DNA from: Thermoplasmata archaeon
GTDB taxonomy: Archaea; Thermoplasmatota; Thermoplasmata; Thermoplasmatales; Thermoplasmataceae
Direction of reading: 5' to 3'
NCBI GenBank assembly: GCA_021826765.1
Contig: JAKAYK010000053.1
Span: 1 to 6,611, forward strand
Length of the DNA stretch: 6,611 nucleotides
Shown: one piece after another, positions 1 to 6,065 of the stretch
Layout: each line of letters begins with the position of its first letter
Position numbering within the stretch: position 1 is the stretch's first letter
The notes under the pieces: generated by a model
What the model was told of the DNA's origin: nothing
What the model saw: the letters and a program-made list of their open reading frames with translations, nothing else
Database searches by the model: none
Translations under genes and position numbers: made by a program

Positions 1-551
1 AGCAGGCCATATACCATATCTGCAGGACACCAGACATGGTCAGGCTGTTCGCTTCGCAGAATGATATGGAGGCAGGGTATTCATTCCTTTCAGAAATAGG
101 GGAATCACCGGAGGATGACGACGACCTTAACGCAGCGAAGACTGCAATGGTCATCATCTCATGGCTGAACGAAGTCCCAATCCTGGAAATAGAGGAAAAA
201 TTCAACATAGGGTATGGAGACATTGAGGGAAAGAAGGCAACAGCGGAGTGGATATGCTTCGCTGCATCGAGGCTTGCAGTGAAATATAGGAGACAGTATA
301 CAACATTCTTTGACATTCTGAGCCTGAGAATGAGGGAGGGAATCAAGCAGGAGATTGTTTCCATTGTGGCTATACCCAACATCGGCAGGGTGAGGGCCCG
401 CAGGCTGTTTGACAGCGGTTTCAGGGGCATAAGGGAAATTTCAGGGGCCACTATTCCACAACTTGCTTCCATAAAGGGTTTTTCTGAAAATCTCGCTGCA
501 AAGACAATCGAGTATTCAAAGGAGCTCATGAAGAGAAATGCCATTGATTAA
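1..551 (+). CDS. hel308: Hel308-type Ski2-like DNA helicase, C-terminal part (5' truncated)
   Basis: This is the 3' end of an ATP-dependent 3'-5' DNA helicase thought to act at stalled replication forks. The reading frame is open to the left edge (first full codon at 3), so the ATG at 36 is internal. About 182 codons are visible of the roughly 700 usual in the family; the motor domains lie outside. Counting from the Met at 36, residues 36-86 match the Hel308 helical 'ratchet' region (TAMVIISWLNEVP, then FNIGYGDIEG, then ATAEWICFAASRLA). Residues 107-165 form the C-terminal helix-hairpin-helix domain, with IPNIGRVRARRL at 113-124 carrying the RxRAR motif (118-122) described in Hel308 domain V as a DNA-binding brake. 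An acidic run (EDDDD, 26-30) follows the SPE segment. The gene overlaps trm5 by 14 bp. The family call is strong; the motor motifs cannot be checked here. Confidence 0.9.
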   Translation, partial: QAIYHICRTPDMVRLFASQNDMEAGYSFLSEIGESPEDDDDLNAAKTAMVIISWLNEVPILEIEEKFNIGYGDIEGKKATAEWICFAASRLAVKYRRQYTTFFDILSLRMREGIKQEIVSIVAIPNIGRVRARRLFDSGFRGIREISGATIPQLASIKGFSENLAAKTIEYSKELMKRNAID

Positions 552-1485
552 GCACCTCAGGGTTCAGAAGAATGAAGCTCAGAATATCATAGCCTCTTTG
601 CGGGAGAGTGGGGAATTGCTGATGAATTACTCAATCACCAGGGATGATTCATATATATATGTCCCTGTGGGGGAAGATTATGATTCTGCAGATCTTGTTG
701 TTATGGAAAGGGAAGAAACCAGGAGGAATTTTCCAAAGGGCCATGCAGGTGGATTTGATCATATCGGGGATATTGCCATAATACATGGCAGAAATGGTGG
801 GAGGGTTGAATCCATCAAAGATTTCATCATCAAGGTTAAGCCCGGAATAAGAACCGTATACCTGGACAACGGAATAAAGGGTGAACACAGGCTCAGGGAT
901 CTGGAATTGCTCCATGGGGAAGATAACCCTGAAACAATGTACAGGGAAAATGGGCTGAGATTCAAGGTCAATGTGAAGACAGCTTATTTCTCCCCAAGGT
1001 TATCCACAGAAAGATTCCTGCTCTCAAGAAGGATAAAGGATGGAGAGAGAATATTTGACATGTTTGCCGGAATCGGAACATTCAGCATCAATCTGGCAGC
1101 ATCTGCAGCATGCAATATAGTATCCTGCGATATCAACCCGGATGCATATGCACTGATGAAGGAGAACATAGGGTTGAACAGGATAAAGGGAACTGTAGAA
1201 CCGATCAATGACGATTCCTACAGGGTTATCGGAGAACTTGAAATGTTCCACAGGATTGTCATGAACAATCCCATGTTGAAATACCGGGATCTGGATTTAA
1301 TAATAAAGCATATTTGCCAGGATGGAATTCTCAATATATATTACATCGAGACTGTGGAAGGGATTGGTGAAGTGATGAATCAGATGGAGGGCATGGGAAT
1401 GGTTCTCCAGGTCAAGAGAATAGTTCATGGATATTCAAGAAACATGTTCATGTTCAGTCTGGAATACAGGAAGGTTTTGAAATGA
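538..1485 (+). CDS. trm5: tRNA (guanine37-N1)-methyltransferase Trm5
   Basis: It transfers a methyl group from SAM to N1 of G37, next to the anticodon, which prevents +1 frameshifting. The 315-aa protein aligns by eye from its first residues (MPL) with the 336-aa Methanocaldococcus jannaschii enzyme as I remember it, which supports the ATG at 538 and shows that the N-terminal D1 domain is present. Further motifs are FDHIGDIAII (73-82), KGEHRLRDLE (114-123; R118 matches the catalytic Arg145), and YFSPRLSTER (150-159; E158 matches the general base Glu185). The SAM-binding DMFAGIGTFSI follows at 174-184, then DINPDAY (198-204). Motif IV reads MNNP (242-245) where MNLP is expected, and FAGIG is followed by T instead of P. 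GGAG at 521-524 may be its ribosome site. It overlaps hel308 by 14 bp and uppS by ATGA. The family is secure; the effect of the substitutions is unknown. Confidence 0.93.
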   Translation: MPLIKHLRVQKNEAQNIIASLRESGELLMNYSITRDDSYIYVPVGEDYDSADLVVMEREETRRNFPKGHAGGFDHIGDIAIIHGRNGGRVESIKDFIIKVKPGIRTVYLDNGIKGEHRLRDLELLHGEDNPETMYRENGLRFKVNVKTAYFSPRLSTERFLLSRRIKDGERIFDMFAGIGTFSINLAASAACNIVSCDINPDAYALMKENIGLNRIKGTVEPINDDSYRVIGELEMFHRIVMNNPMLKYRDLDLIIKHICQDGILNIYYIETVEGIGEVMNQMEGMGMVLQVKRIVHGYSRNMFMFSLEYRKVLK

Positions 1486-2261
1486 GTCTTGGAAGGAAGC
1501 TCGGGGTCATAACTGGAGAAATATATGAGAAAATCTTGATGGATCAGATAAAGGAAGGAGGCCCAGTGCCAAATCATATAGGAATCATTACAGACGGGAA
1601 CAGAAGATATGCAAGGGAACAGGGGATAGATCCAAACATCGGGCATGTTAAGGGAAAGGATAAGCTGGAAGAGGTTCTTGAGTGGAGCATGGAAATAGGC
1701 ACAAAAATAATAACCGTTTACGCTTTTTCAACAGAAAATTTTGACAGGGAGCCAGAAGAAGTGGAATTCCTCTTCAATCTCATCAATGATTCACTGAAGA
1801 ATCTCATGAGGGATAAAAGGGTCACAAACAATAAGATCAGGGTAAAAGTCATCGGCAAGATAAATATTCTTCCGGAAAAACTCGTCAGAACAATCAATGA
1901 ACTTGAAAATTTCACAAATTCATATGAAAATTTCAGGCTTAACATTGCAGTGGGTTACGGTGGCAGGGAGGAGATAATGGATGCCATAAGGAAGATTGCA
2001 TCTGACTACAAGGAAGGCAGGATCTCAATGGAAGACATAGGACAGGATAAATTCAGGGAATATCTCTACGACGGAACAGTGCCTGATCCTGAACTCATTC
2101 TGAGGACCAGCGGGGAGGAGAGAATATCAAACTTTCTTCTCTGGCAGAGCGCTTATTCCGAACTTTATTTTTCAGATGTATTCTGGCCAGCCCTGAAGAA
2201 GATTGATTTCCTGAGGGCCATAAGGGCATACCAGCTCAGGCAGAGAAGGTTCGGGAAATAA
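1482..2261 (+). CDS. uppS: Polyprenyl (undecaprenyl/dolichyl-type) diphosphate synthase, cis-prenyltransferase
   Basis: This enzyme adds isopentenyl diphosphate in cis configuration to an allylic primer (geranylgeranyl diphosphate in characterised archaeal members), making the polyprenyl carrier for N-glycan and other surface sugar assembly at the membrane. The 259-aa length is typical. PNHIGIITDGNRRYA (30-44) holds the catalytic Asp (D38) and Asn40; GHVKG (54-58), TVYAFSTENFDR (78-89), GYGGREEI (158-165) and the signature RTSGEERISNFLLWQ (208-222) with AYSELYF (224-230) and WP (235-236) follow. The 30-residue lead before PNHIG, including the YEKIL...GPVP pattern, is normal for archaeal members, which favours the ATG at 1482. 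That ATG overlaps the trm5 stop as ATGA, implying translational coupling. The residue before DGN is Thr, where Met or Pro is more usual. The stop directly abuts tiaS. Chain length cannot be read from sequence. Confidence 0.94.
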   Translation: MSLGRKLGVITGEIYEKILMDQIKEGGPVPNHIGIITDGNRRYAREQGIDPNIGHVKGKDKLEEVLEWSMEIGTKIITVYAFSTENFDREPEEVEFLFNLINDSLKNLMRDKRVTNNKIRVKVIGKINILPEKLVRTINELENFTNSYENFRLNIAVGYGGREEIMDAIRKIASDYKEGRISMEDIGQDKFREYLYDGTVPDPELILRTSGEERISNFLLWQSAYSELYFSDVFWPALKKIDFLRAIRAYQLRQRRFGK

Positions 2262-3548
2262 ATGTGGGTAGGTTTGGACGACACTGATTCCAGGGAAGGA
2301 GGATGCACAACCTATGTGGGTTTTCTTCTTTCACATGTGGCAGGGGAATTTCTTGTCCAGTTTCCCAGGCTTGTGAGGCTCAATCCTAACATATCATACA
2401 AAACAAGGGGAAACGGTGCCATAAGTATCCAGTTTTCACGGAAAGGCAGTTCTCCCTTCAGGATTGGAAAATTCGATGGTAAATGGATCATGTCCAATGC
2501 AAGGAATGATGGAGAGGATTCTTTCATAGATGAATTGAGGGCCCCTGCAGAGAATATCATAGAGAAGCATTATGCGAAGGATCAGGAAAATACGAATCCT
2601 GCACTTGTTTTCTGCATGGAAAGGCCACCTGAATCATTATACAGGAATGCACTTCAAAGGGAAATAGATCTGGAAGAATCAATGGAATATGCAAGATATC
2701 ATAGCTCTTTCTTCCGGACATGGGGAATCGGCAGGGGAATCATCGGAAGCCTTGCCTCCATAGCATGGAGACCGGGGAGAAGAACATATGAACTTATTTC
2801 ATACTCCTATCCACATGGGGACAGGGTATCCGACAGGGATAAGCAGATCATAGGAGAAATATGTGAATCAAGAGAGGAGACATTCAACAGCATGGATTCA
2901 CAGAAACACATTGCGCTTTTCCCTCGGGAGAGAACGCCTGTCATATATGGCATAAGATCTACTTCTTATGACGTTCTTCTCGAGATACAATCAAGGATAG
3001 CAGAAATTTATCCACAGTATGATATGAATTTCATCATTTACGAGACAAATCAGGGAACAGATGATCATATAATTCATGATCCTGATTCAATGGAAGAGTC
3101 AGGTTCATACTCGGTACAGGGCACCGTTGTGGGGATGCCCTCAAGGGGGATCGGTGGGCACCTGTCAATCCCATTCTCCACAACATGCGTAAATACAAAC
3201 CTTATGGCCTTTGAGCCATCCAAGGAATTCAGGAATGTACTTGAAAATCTTCGCCCAGGCGACATCCTCAGGGCCTATGGTTCCATGGGAAAGGGGAACA
3301 TAAAATTAGAGAAGATCGACCTGATGGGGGTTTCGGAAATATACAGGAGAATTCCACCAATATGTGGCGTATGCGGAGGAAAAACCATGAACCTGGGCAG
3401 AAACGTGTATGAATGCATGGAATGTTCCCACAGAAGCAATCCCACCTATTCAAGGGAGGAAAGGAACATTCACATGGGAAAATATGAACCTCCAGTGAAT
3501 GCAAGGAGGCACCTGTCCATGCCATGGAAACTGGAGGGATATTTCTGA
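2262..3548 (+). CDS. tiaS: tRNA(Ile2) 2-agmatinylcytidine synthetase TiaS
   Basis: TiaS couples ATP and agmatine to C34 of tRNA-Ile(CAU), giving agmatidine so that the tRNA reads AUA as isoleucine and not AUG. The 428-aa length fits the family. The protein opens with WVGLDDTDS (2-10) and CTTYVG (15-20), then RGNGAIS (49-55). The kinase domain unique to TiaS follows, with GIGRGIIGSLASIAW (155-169). Next come the ferredoxin-like and OB-fold regions (TNQGTDDH 262-269; QGTVVGMPSRGIGGH 286-300). A C-terminal zinc ribbon has CxxC pairs at 368-371 and 385-388, and the chain ends in RRHLSMPWKLEGYF. Its ATG follows the uppS TAA with no gap, and only a weak AAGG lies upstream. It overlaps the next gene by 25 or 4 bp depending on that gene's start. 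By hand count 16 of 36 isoleucines use ATA, so its own translation should need the product. Confidence 0.95.
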   Translation: MWVGLDDTDSREGGCTTYVGFLLSHVAGEFLVQFPRLVRLNPNISYKTRGNGAISIQFSRKGSSPFRIGKFDGKWIMSNARNDGEDSFIDELRAPAENIIEKHYAKDQENTNPALVFCMERPPESLYRNALQREIDLEESMEYARYHSSFFRTWGIGRGIIGSLASIAWRPGRRTYELISYSYPHGDRVSDRDKQIIGEICESREETFNSMDSQKHIALFPRERTPVIYGIRSTSYDVLLEIQSRIAEIYPQYDMNFIIYETNQGTDDHIIHDPDSMEESGSYSVQGTVVGMPSRGIGGHLSIPFSTTCVNTNLMAFEPSKEFRNVLENLRPGDILRAYGSMGKGNIKLEKIDLMGVSEIYRRIPPICGVCGGKTMNLGRNVYECMECSHRSNPTYSREERNIHMGKYEPPVNARRHLSMPWKLEGYF

Positions 3549-4012
3549 GAATAGCGGTTACAGGTGTACCGGGAACAGGAAAGACAACGCTGTGCAGAAG
3601 TCTCTCAGAAGAAGGCTACAGGATACTGGATATGAATGAAGTTGCACAGGATCTTGGCTGCATCGAGGACCAGATAGTGGATATTGACTGCATGAACAGT
3701 AAACTGAAAACTGAAGGAACCATCATAATGGACTCCCATTATTCACATCTTCTGTACCCATGGTGCGTAATTTACATGGAATGCGAACCTGATGAACTTG
3801 AAAAAAGGCTGAATGAAAGGGGATATTCTCCAGAAAAAATCGGCCAGAACATGGACAGCATCCTTTCAGGTGATATCCTGTACCAATGCATGGAATCTAT
3901 CCCGGTCTCCAGGATACTGAGAATAGACACAACGGAGGATCATATGGAGAAAAATTTAAAAGCAGCGCTGTTTTTCATCAAGAAGATGGAGAGTAATTTC
4001 AATGGGACTTGA
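3524..4012 (+). CDS. AK6/Fap7-type adenylate kinase
   Basis: This P-loop kinase of the AK6 (hCINAP/Fap7) family has adenylate kinase and ATPase activity; in studied homologues it also helps small-subunit ribosome assembly through uS11 (Rps14). From the ATG at 3524 it is 162 aa. RIAVTGVPGTGKTT (9-22) holds the Walker A loop, MDSHYSH (69-75) the DxH Walker B-like motif, and PDELEKRLNERGYSPEKI (89-106) the lid region with the family's RLxxRGYSxxKI pattern. The start is uncertain. The ATG adds seven residues (METGGIF) ahead of the family N-terminus M(R/K)IAVTG and overlaps tiaS by 25 bp. A CTG at 3545-3547 aligns exactly with the family start, forms CTGA with the tiaS stop, and has GGAGG 7 nt upstream. 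That would give 155 aa. The gene overlaps the next one by 11 bp. The family call is good; the physiological role is inferred. Confidence 0.87.
   Translation: METGGIFLRIAVTGVPGTGKTTLCRSLSEEGYRILDMNEVAQDLGCIEDQIVDIDCMNSKLKTEGTIIMDSHYSHLLYPWCVIYMECEPDELEKRLNERGYSPEKIGQNMDSILSGDILYQCMESIPVSRILRIDTTEDHMEKNLKAALFFIKKMESNFNGT
3533..3537 (+). promoter_or_regulatory. Shine-Dalgarno site that may set a CTG start at 3545
   Basis: GGAGG, the complement of the archaeal 16S 3' end, lies inside the last codons of tiaS. It sits 7 nt before CTG at 3545-3547 and downstream of the annotated ATG at 3524, so it cannot serve that ATG. Another GGAGG at 3505-3509 lies 14 nt before the ATG, which is long. GGAGG can also arise by chance from the codons for Leu-Glu-Gly, so the assignment is tentative. 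Confidence 0.5.
3988..3993 (+). promoter_or_regulatory. Ribosome binding site of the phosphatidyltransferase gene
   Basis: GGAGAG inside the end of the kinase gene ends 8 nt before the ATG at 4002. The spacing fits a Shine-Dalgarno site and supports that start in spite of the 11-bp overlap. Confidence 0.55.
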
Positions 4013-4640
4013 TTCATACAGGAAAAATGCAGAACCAATCCTTGACAGGATGGTGGGCCCCTTCATGAAATTCAATCCTGACACCCTGACTGTGCTCTCC
4101 TTTGTTCTCGCTGTGATCTCTGCACTGTTTCTGATCATATCCGGAAGATTCATTCCGTGGTATTTCATCATACTGGCATTCGTGGCCCTGTTTCTATCAA
4201 CGCTCTTTGATGCTATGGATGGGTTTGTTGCCAGGAAGAAAGGCACAAATTCTATGTATGGCGATATGCTTGACCACACATTCGACAGGTATTCTGACTT
4301 TGCGCTTATCACTGGATTCGCACTGTCACTCCAGGGAAACATCTTTCTTGGCCTGCTTGCAGTTGGTGGTGTATTCATGTCAAGTTACATGGGAACACAG
4401 GCACAGGCAGTTGGTCTTAAAAGAAATTATGGCGGCATACTTGGAAGGGCAGACAGGCTTATTCTCATGAATATTGCAATCATCGTGGAATTCATATATC
4501 CTTTCACGTTGAATTTCTATATTGCCATAACAAGCATCAATGTGATGCTCATATGGTTTATTATTGGCGGCCACGTGACTGCCATTCTGAGATTCAGGAA
4601 AACGGTGAAAGAAATGAAACAGGAGAAAGCAGTTCACTGA
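4002..4640 (+). CDS. CDP-alcohol phosphatidyltransferase, probable archaetidylinositol phosphate synthase
   Basis: This integral membrane enzyme swaps CMP of a CDP-lipid (here probably CDP-archaeol) for an alcohol to form a phospholipid head group. The 212-aa protein shows the complete family signature DxxDGxxARx8Gx3Dx3D, with D70, D73, G74, A77, R78, G87, D91 and D95. These residues bind the metal ions and CDP, and D95 is expected to be the catalytic base. Hydrophobic segments lie near residues 28-47, 52-69, 98-118, 119-131, 153-169 and 170-195, consistent with the six-helix fold. GRADRL (148-153) after the fifth helix region resembles the inositol-phosphate subgroup, but serine, glycerol or other alcohols are not excluded. 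The C-terminal tail is lysine-rich (KTVKEMKQEK). A GGAGAG site supports the ATG. It is the last gene of the operon, and its stop overlaps that of the converging phosphohexomutase gene. Confidence 0.88.
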   Translation: MGLDSYRKNAEPILDRMVGPFMKFNPDTLTVLSFVLAVISALFLIISGRFIPWYFIILAFVALFLSTLFDAMDGFVARKKGTNSMYGDMLDHTFDRYSDFALITGFALSLQGNIFLGLLAVGGVFMSSYMGTQAQAVGLKRNYGGILGRADRLILMNIAIIVEFIYPFTLNFYIAITSINVMLIWFIIGGHVTAILRFRKTVKEMKQEKAVH

Positions 4641-5971
4641 AGAACAGTTTCAACTTCCTTCATAAGTTCATGAGAGTCGTTCTCGTTCTTCCCCTGCACA
4701 AATATCCTTATGATTGGTTCCGTGCCTGAAGGTCTTGCAAGTATCCATCTTTCCCCCTTTCTGATCTTGATTCCGTCAGTCCTGTCAATATCCCAATCAG
4801 GGTAATGTTTCAGTATTTTTTCGAGGACAGATTCAAATTTTTCATCAGTCCTGAGCGTTTTTCTTGTTATGGAATACTGTGGAAGATCTGCAATAAGTTC
4901 TGAAAGTTTCTTTCCCGTTTCTGCCATGATGTGAAGTATTATCCCAAGACTCATGGCACCATCTCTGCAGTACTGGTGATCACCGTATATTATACCACCA
5001 TTCTCCTCGCCACCAAGCCTGGCTTTCTCTTCTATCATGGTTCTTGAGACTATGGGGGCCCCTACCCTTGTCCTTATGATCCTTGCACCTGCAGCTTCGC
5101 ATATTTTATCCACAGAATCTGAGGAGCTGACAGGAGTGACAACTTTCTCTCCCTTCCTTATATTGTGTTTCACAAAAAGTGCAAGCGTCCTGTCACCGTC
5201 AATGAAGTTTCCCGTTTCATCTATGAATACAGCCCTGTCTGCATCACCGTCATGGGCCACTCCAAGATTGAATCCACCGGATTTCACAGTATCTATCAGA
5301 TATTTTATATTCTCAGGTTTAGGCTCGGATGGCCTTGAAGTGAAAAGTCCGTCAGGATTGGCATTCAGCGTAACAACAGATGCCCTAAGCCTGGAAAGAA
5401 GTTCAGGTGTTGTCCGGAATGATGCACCATTGCCTGCGTCAAAGGCCACTCTCAGGTTCATATTCCTGATGGCGTCAACGTTGATCGATTTCATTATTCC
5501 GTTGATATAAAGCTCGAATGCAGAATTGTCATGATGTTCCATTCCTATATTCTTCCATCCGGCAGGAGAGGAACTCTTTTCATAATAGATATCTTCAATC
5601 CTGTTTTCCTTCTCCTTAGCCAGTTCTGTTCCATCACTGTCAATGCACTTGATGCCGTTGAATTCAGGAGGATTGTGCGAAGCAGTTATAACAATACCCG
5701 GAATATTGTGAATCTTGCAGTAATACTGAACTGCAGGAGTTGGGAGGATTCCAAGCATTATGACGCTGGCCCCGGTGGAAAGAATCCCTGAAACAACGGA
5801 ATTGATTATCATTGGGCCAGACAGCCTGTTGTCTGAGCCTATGGAAACTGTACCCTTGAAATAATGGCCAATGGCTTTGCCAATAGCCTGGCAGAATTCG
5901 GGTGTGAGATCGTCATTGGGTATACCCCTGATTCCGTTTGTTCCGAAAAGTTTCTTTCTGTCTCCCTGCAT
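4634..5971 (-). CDS. glmM: Phosphohexomutase of the GlmM / phosphomannomutase / phosphoglucomutase family
   Basis: The enzyme moves phosphate between C6 and C1 of a hexose phosphate through a phosphoserine, supplying precursors for nucleotide sugars. The 445-aa length and all four active-site loops fit. Near the N-terminus is LFGTNGIRG (8-16). TASHNP (96-101) has the phosphorylated S98, and DGDADR (241-246) binds magnesium. GGEENGG (320-326) is the sugar-recognition loop, and ARPSGTEP (412-419) the phosphate-binding loop. The start chosen is the ATG at 5971, giving MQGDRKKLFGTNG, because family members begin just before LFGT and a TATA box lies 27 bp upstream. A longer in-frame TTG start at 6040 would add 23 basic, hydrophobic residues with no family counterpart and would lie upstream of that TATA box. 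Archaeal GlmM, PMM and PGM share these loops, so the substrate (glucosamine-, mannose- or glucose-phosphate) is undecided and the symbol is tentative. Confidence 0.9.
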   Translation of the reverse strand: MQGDRKKLFGTNGIRGIPNDDLTPEFCQAIGKAIGHYFKGTVSIGSDNRLSGPMIINSVVSGILSTGASVIMLGILPTPAVQYYCKIHNIPGIVITASHNPPEFNGIKCIDSDGTELAKEKENRIEDIYYEKSSSPAGWKNIGMEHHDNSAFELYINGIMKSINVDAIRNMNLRVAFDAGNGASFRTTPELLSRLRASVVTLNANPDGLFTSRPSEPKPENIKYLIDTVKSGGFNLGVAHDGDADRAVFIDETGNFIDGDRTLALFVKHNIRKGEKVVTPVSSSDSVDKICEAAGARIIRTRVGAPIVSRTMIEEKARLGGEENGGIIYGDHQYCRDGAMSLGIILHIMAETGKKLSELIADLPQYSITRKTLRTDEKFESVLEKILKHYPDWDIDRTDGIKIRKGERWILARPSGTEPIIRIFVQGKNENDSHELMKEVETVLQ

Positions 5972-5992
5972 AACTGGACATATGCGTCTTAG

Positions 5993-6004
5993 TTTTATAA
6001 ATAT
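5993..6004 (-). promoter_or_regulatory. TATA box for a leaderless phosphohexomutase transcript
   Basis: On the minus strand this reads ATATTTATAAAA, a close match to the archaeal TATA box. Its centre is about 27 bp upstream of the ATG at 5971, so transcription should begin at or next to the start codon. The 21 nt between box and ATG contain no Shine-Dalgarno site. This supports the shorter start and shows that the gene has its own promoter. Confidence 0.7.
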
Positions 6005-6038
6005 GTTGCGGGCTTTTTGGAAAATAACTAAAGAAAAC

Positions 6039-6065
6039 AAAAAAATGATTTTAAAATTGAAAAAA
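6039..6065 (-). terminator. Oligo-T terminator after the unidentified gene
   Basis: Directly after the TAA at 6066-6068, the minus strand carries T6 (6065-6060), further T-rich sequence and T7 (6045-6039), followed by more T-rich sequence. Runs of T without a hairpin are the usual archaeal intrinsic terminator. It separates this gene from the downstream phosphohexomutase promoter. The whole gap between the two genes is only 94 bp. Confidence 0.65.

Noticed and set aside
648..662. Run of alternating AT (TATATATAT) resembling a TATA box in trm5
   Set aside because: It encodes the conserved-looking SYIYVP segment of domain D1, and no suitable start codon follows at leaderless distance. Probably codon choice.
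3956..4378. 140-codon minus-strand frame opposite the kinase and phosphatidyltransferase genes
   Set aside because: It lies opposite two genes with clear motifs and has no promoter, ribosome site or recognisable domain.
538..4640. The plus-strand cluster as a novel biosynthetic or defence system
   Set aside because: Each gene belongs to a well-known archaeal housekeeping family with intact active-site residues. Co-location alone does not show a new pathway.
5037..5510. 157-codon open frame on the plus strand opposite the phosphohexomutase gene
   Set aside because: It is antisense to a well-supported gene with all four catalytic loops, and its hydrophobic, low-complexity translation matches nothing I know.
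5972..6040. Longer phosphohexomutase start (TTG at 6040) adding 23 residues
   Set aside because: The extension has no family counterpart, its first codons lie in the T-rich terminator region, and the TATA box falls inside it.
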